Below, piece by piece: positions 6,922-8,163 of a DNA stretch of 8,163 bases. The stretch comes from Candidatus Brocadiaceae bacterium (GTDB lineage Bacteria; Planctomycetota; Brocadiia; SM23-32). Under the pieces are notes generated by a model that was not told the origin of the DNA, did not search any database, and was given only the letters and a program-made list of their open reading frames with translations. The position numbers were made by a program, and so were the translations under genes. The stretch lies in assembly GCA_030615435.1 (NCBI GenBank), contig JAUWZH010000110.1, positions 1-8,163 of the forward strand, in the 5' to 3' direction. Within the stretch, counting starts at the first letter, position 1, and each line of letters begins with the position of its first letter.

Positions 6922-7646
6922 GCCGTTCCCCTCCATCTTCTGGACTCGAGGACGCGCACGCTCAGAAACAGGAACAGGGCGGTGGTCGAGGCGAAGTACA
7001 CCAGGTCGCGGGTGTCAACGATGCCCTTGACGAAACCGTCGTAGTGCACCGGAGGCGCCATGTAGCGCAGGACCACGGCCGCCAGGGACGATCGGTCGCG
7101 CACCACGAGCCAGAGGAAGAACAGCCCGAGCAGCATCACGAAGCTGATGATGGCCGAGCCGACTTGCACCCTGGTCAGCGAGGAGCAGAACAGCCCGATT
7201 GCCACGAACTGGGCGATCAGCAAGTAAAGGCCGAGGAAACCGGCAGCGACCGGCCCGTAGTCCAGCGTTCCCATAGCGGCGAGGTAGACACACTCCAGGG
7301 CGATCGGCGCCAGCATGGCCACGCCGAACAGCAGCGCGCCGAGGTACTTGCCCAGCACCACCTCCATGTCGCTCACGGGGGTGGTCAGCAAGGTCTCAAT
7401 GGTCCCGCTGCTCGCCTCCTCGCTCAGCAGGCCCATGGTGATGAGCGGCACGGTCACGATGAGCAGATACAGCGCCACCCAGAACGCGGAGCCCGCCACG
7501 GCGTTGAGATCAACACTGCTGCCCCACAGGAACACGGCGAAGAGCAAACCGTGTCCGACCGCAAAGCCCGCCAGGACGAGGTAGGCGATCGGCGAGAGGA
7601 AAAAGGTGTTCAGCTCGCGTTTCGCTATGACCGGAATGTTGACCAT
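6918..7646 (-). CDS. ABC-2 type transporter permease (GldF-like)
   Basis: This 242-residue integral membrane protein has about six helices (20-40, 53-74, 100-123, 133-155, 163-183, 214-232). It has the hallmark cytoplasmic stretch of ABC-2 permeases between helices 2 and 3: LLSEEASSGTIETLLTTPV at 73-91, then VLGKYLGA. The motif HYDGFVKGIVDTRDLVY (201-217) before the last helix is shared with GldF-like permeases beside GldG proteins. It would form the membrane channel of an export-type ABC complex, but no ATPase gene is in view. I prefer the ATG at 7646 because MVNIPVIAKREL matches the usual N-terminus (short, then KREL..FF.SPIAY). A GTG seven codons upstream would bury the GGGAGGA ribosome site in the coding sequence. 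The stop overlaps the start of the GldG-like gene, and the gene follows the upstream membrane protein by 36 bases. Confidence 0.92.
   Translation of the reverse strand: MVNIPVIAKRELNTFFLSPIAYLVLAGFAVGHGLLFAVFLWGSSVDLNAVAGSAFWVALYLLIVTVPLITMGLLSEEASSGTIETLLTTPVSDMEVVLGKYLGALLFGVAMLAPIALECVYLAAMGTLDYGPVAAGFLGLYLLIAQFVAIGLFCSSLTRVQVGSAIISFVMLLGLFFLWLVVRDRSSLAAVVLRYMAPPVHYDGFVKGIVDTRDLVYFASTTALFLFLSVRVLESRRWRGTA
6928..6934 (-). promoter_or_regulatory. Ribosome-binding site deciding the GldG-like start
   Basis: The minus strand reads GGAGGGG six bases before the ATG at 6921, inside the last codons of the permease. It selects this ATG over the one at 6936, whose codons 2-4 would contain the site, and supports translational coupling through the ATGA overlap. 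Confidence 0.75.
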
Positions 7647-7658
7647 CGGACGATCCGT

Positions 7659-7665
7659 TCCTCCC
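7659..7665 (-). promoter_or_regulatory. Probable ribosome-binding site of the permease gene
   Basis: The minus strand reads GGGAGGA in the 36-base gap, ending 12 bases before the ATG at 7646. The spacing is slightly long, but no comparable site precedes the alternative GTG at 7667, so it favours the ATG. Confidence 0.55.
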
Positions 7666-7682
7666 ACAACCAGCGCAGCGTC

Positions 7683-8163
7683 TCAGCCTGCTCTGCGAGC
7701 GGAGCCGACCGGCGCTTCGGGCATTTCTCCCTGCCCGGCGGACACCCGCCCGGCGGCCACGAGGATTGCGATGAGGACGATTGCAGCCATCAGCGCGAGC
7801 CCCCCGCGTTTCGCCCCCCACAGCGCAAAGCTCAGCGCCACCCCTCCCGTGAGGAGCGCCGTCACGAGCACCCCGGCAAGGGCCGCAGCGGGCCCCTGCG
7901 CTCCCTCCAACCGGAAGGCCCGGCTGCACCCCACGACGAGGGCCAGCAAGGCGAGCACCGTGCCGCTCGCCGCGGCCATGCCGAGCAGAATCCACACGGC
8001 CGCTTGCACCACGGGCGCGAGGCCCTCCCGCGCACCCGGCCACAGGAGGGTGATCAGGTACCCCAGCACGCAGATCGCACAGCACAGCGCCTCGGCGGCA
8101 GCGAAGGGCACCGAGCCGGCGCTCTTGGCATAGCACCAGATGCTGACCGAACCCTGCCAGTTG
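7683..8163 (-). CDS. Unrecognised multi-pass membrane protein, C-terminal part, cut by the window edge
   Basis: I do not recognise a family. The frame stays open to the right edge, giving 159 residues. A GTG at 8111 could be taken as a start, but the 17 codons before it have G or C at nearly every third position and encode a plausible sequence (NWQGSVSIWCYAKSAGS), so the gene probably begins outside the window. Four membrane helices are predicted by eye at about 21-41, 51-78, 92-116 and 121-138, then a short polar tail (139-159) with Arg near the end. Ala, Leu and Gly dominate, and there are four Cys (10, 27, 28, 31) around the first helix plus one at 79. It lies 36 bases before the permease in the same direction, so it is probably in the operon. 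It could be an extra membrane subunit of the transporter or an unrelated neighbour; the visible part lacks the ABC-2 SEE..GT motif. Confidence 0.7.
   Translation of the reverse strand, partial: NWQGSVSIWCYAKSAGSVPFAAAEALCCAICVLGYLITLLWPGAREGLAPVVQAAVWILLGMAAASGTVLALLALVVGCSRAFRLEGAQGPAAALAGVLVTALLTGGVALSFALWGAKRGGLALMAAIVLIAILVAAGRVSAGQGEMPEAPVGSARRAG

Overview
The window is GC-rich and densely coding. All five protein genes read on the minus strand, so transcription runs from the right edge to the left. The base composition, the style of the Der and UvrA sequences, and the permease/GldG-like/DUF4340 gene cluster suggest a Planctomycetota-like bacterium, perhaps from a metagenome. That placement is an inference and other high-GC phyla with the same cluster are possible. 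I saw no tRNA, rRNA, CRISPR array or intact mobile element.

Right part (8163 to 2826): an apparent operon. It holds the C-terminal part of an unrecognised multi-pass membrane protein (7683-8163, cut by the window edge), a six-helix ABC-2 type permease (6918-7646), a GldG-like membrane-anchored auxiliary protein (5131-6921) and a 756-residue anchored DUF4340 protein with five tandem repeats (2826-5096). Gaps are 34-36 bases, and the permease and gldG-like genes overlap in an ATGA. This matches an ABC export-type complex with large extracytoplasmic domains. The ATPase it needs is not in the window and is probably upstream of the right edge. Substrate and role are unknown.

Middle (2509-2825): the only sizeable gap, 317 bases. 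It holds a plus-strand remnant of a carboxymuconolactone decarboxylase/AhpD-like gene, a GC-rich inverted repeat just past the DUF4340 stop, a perfect 16-base palindrome, a consensus -10 box pointing toward der, and a leader that can form a stem-loop.

Left part (2508 to 1): housekeeping genes. The GTPase gene der (1174-2508) is followed after 41 bases by uvrA, of which the first 377 codons are present before the left edge. They are probably co-transcribed from the promoter near 2604, which would link ribosome assembly with nucleotide excision repair in one transcript.

The most notable items are the five-repeat DUF4340 protein with its GldG-like partner and an unknown membrane protein, the decayed plus-strand fragment, and the palindrome/promoter/leader arrangement before der-uvrA.
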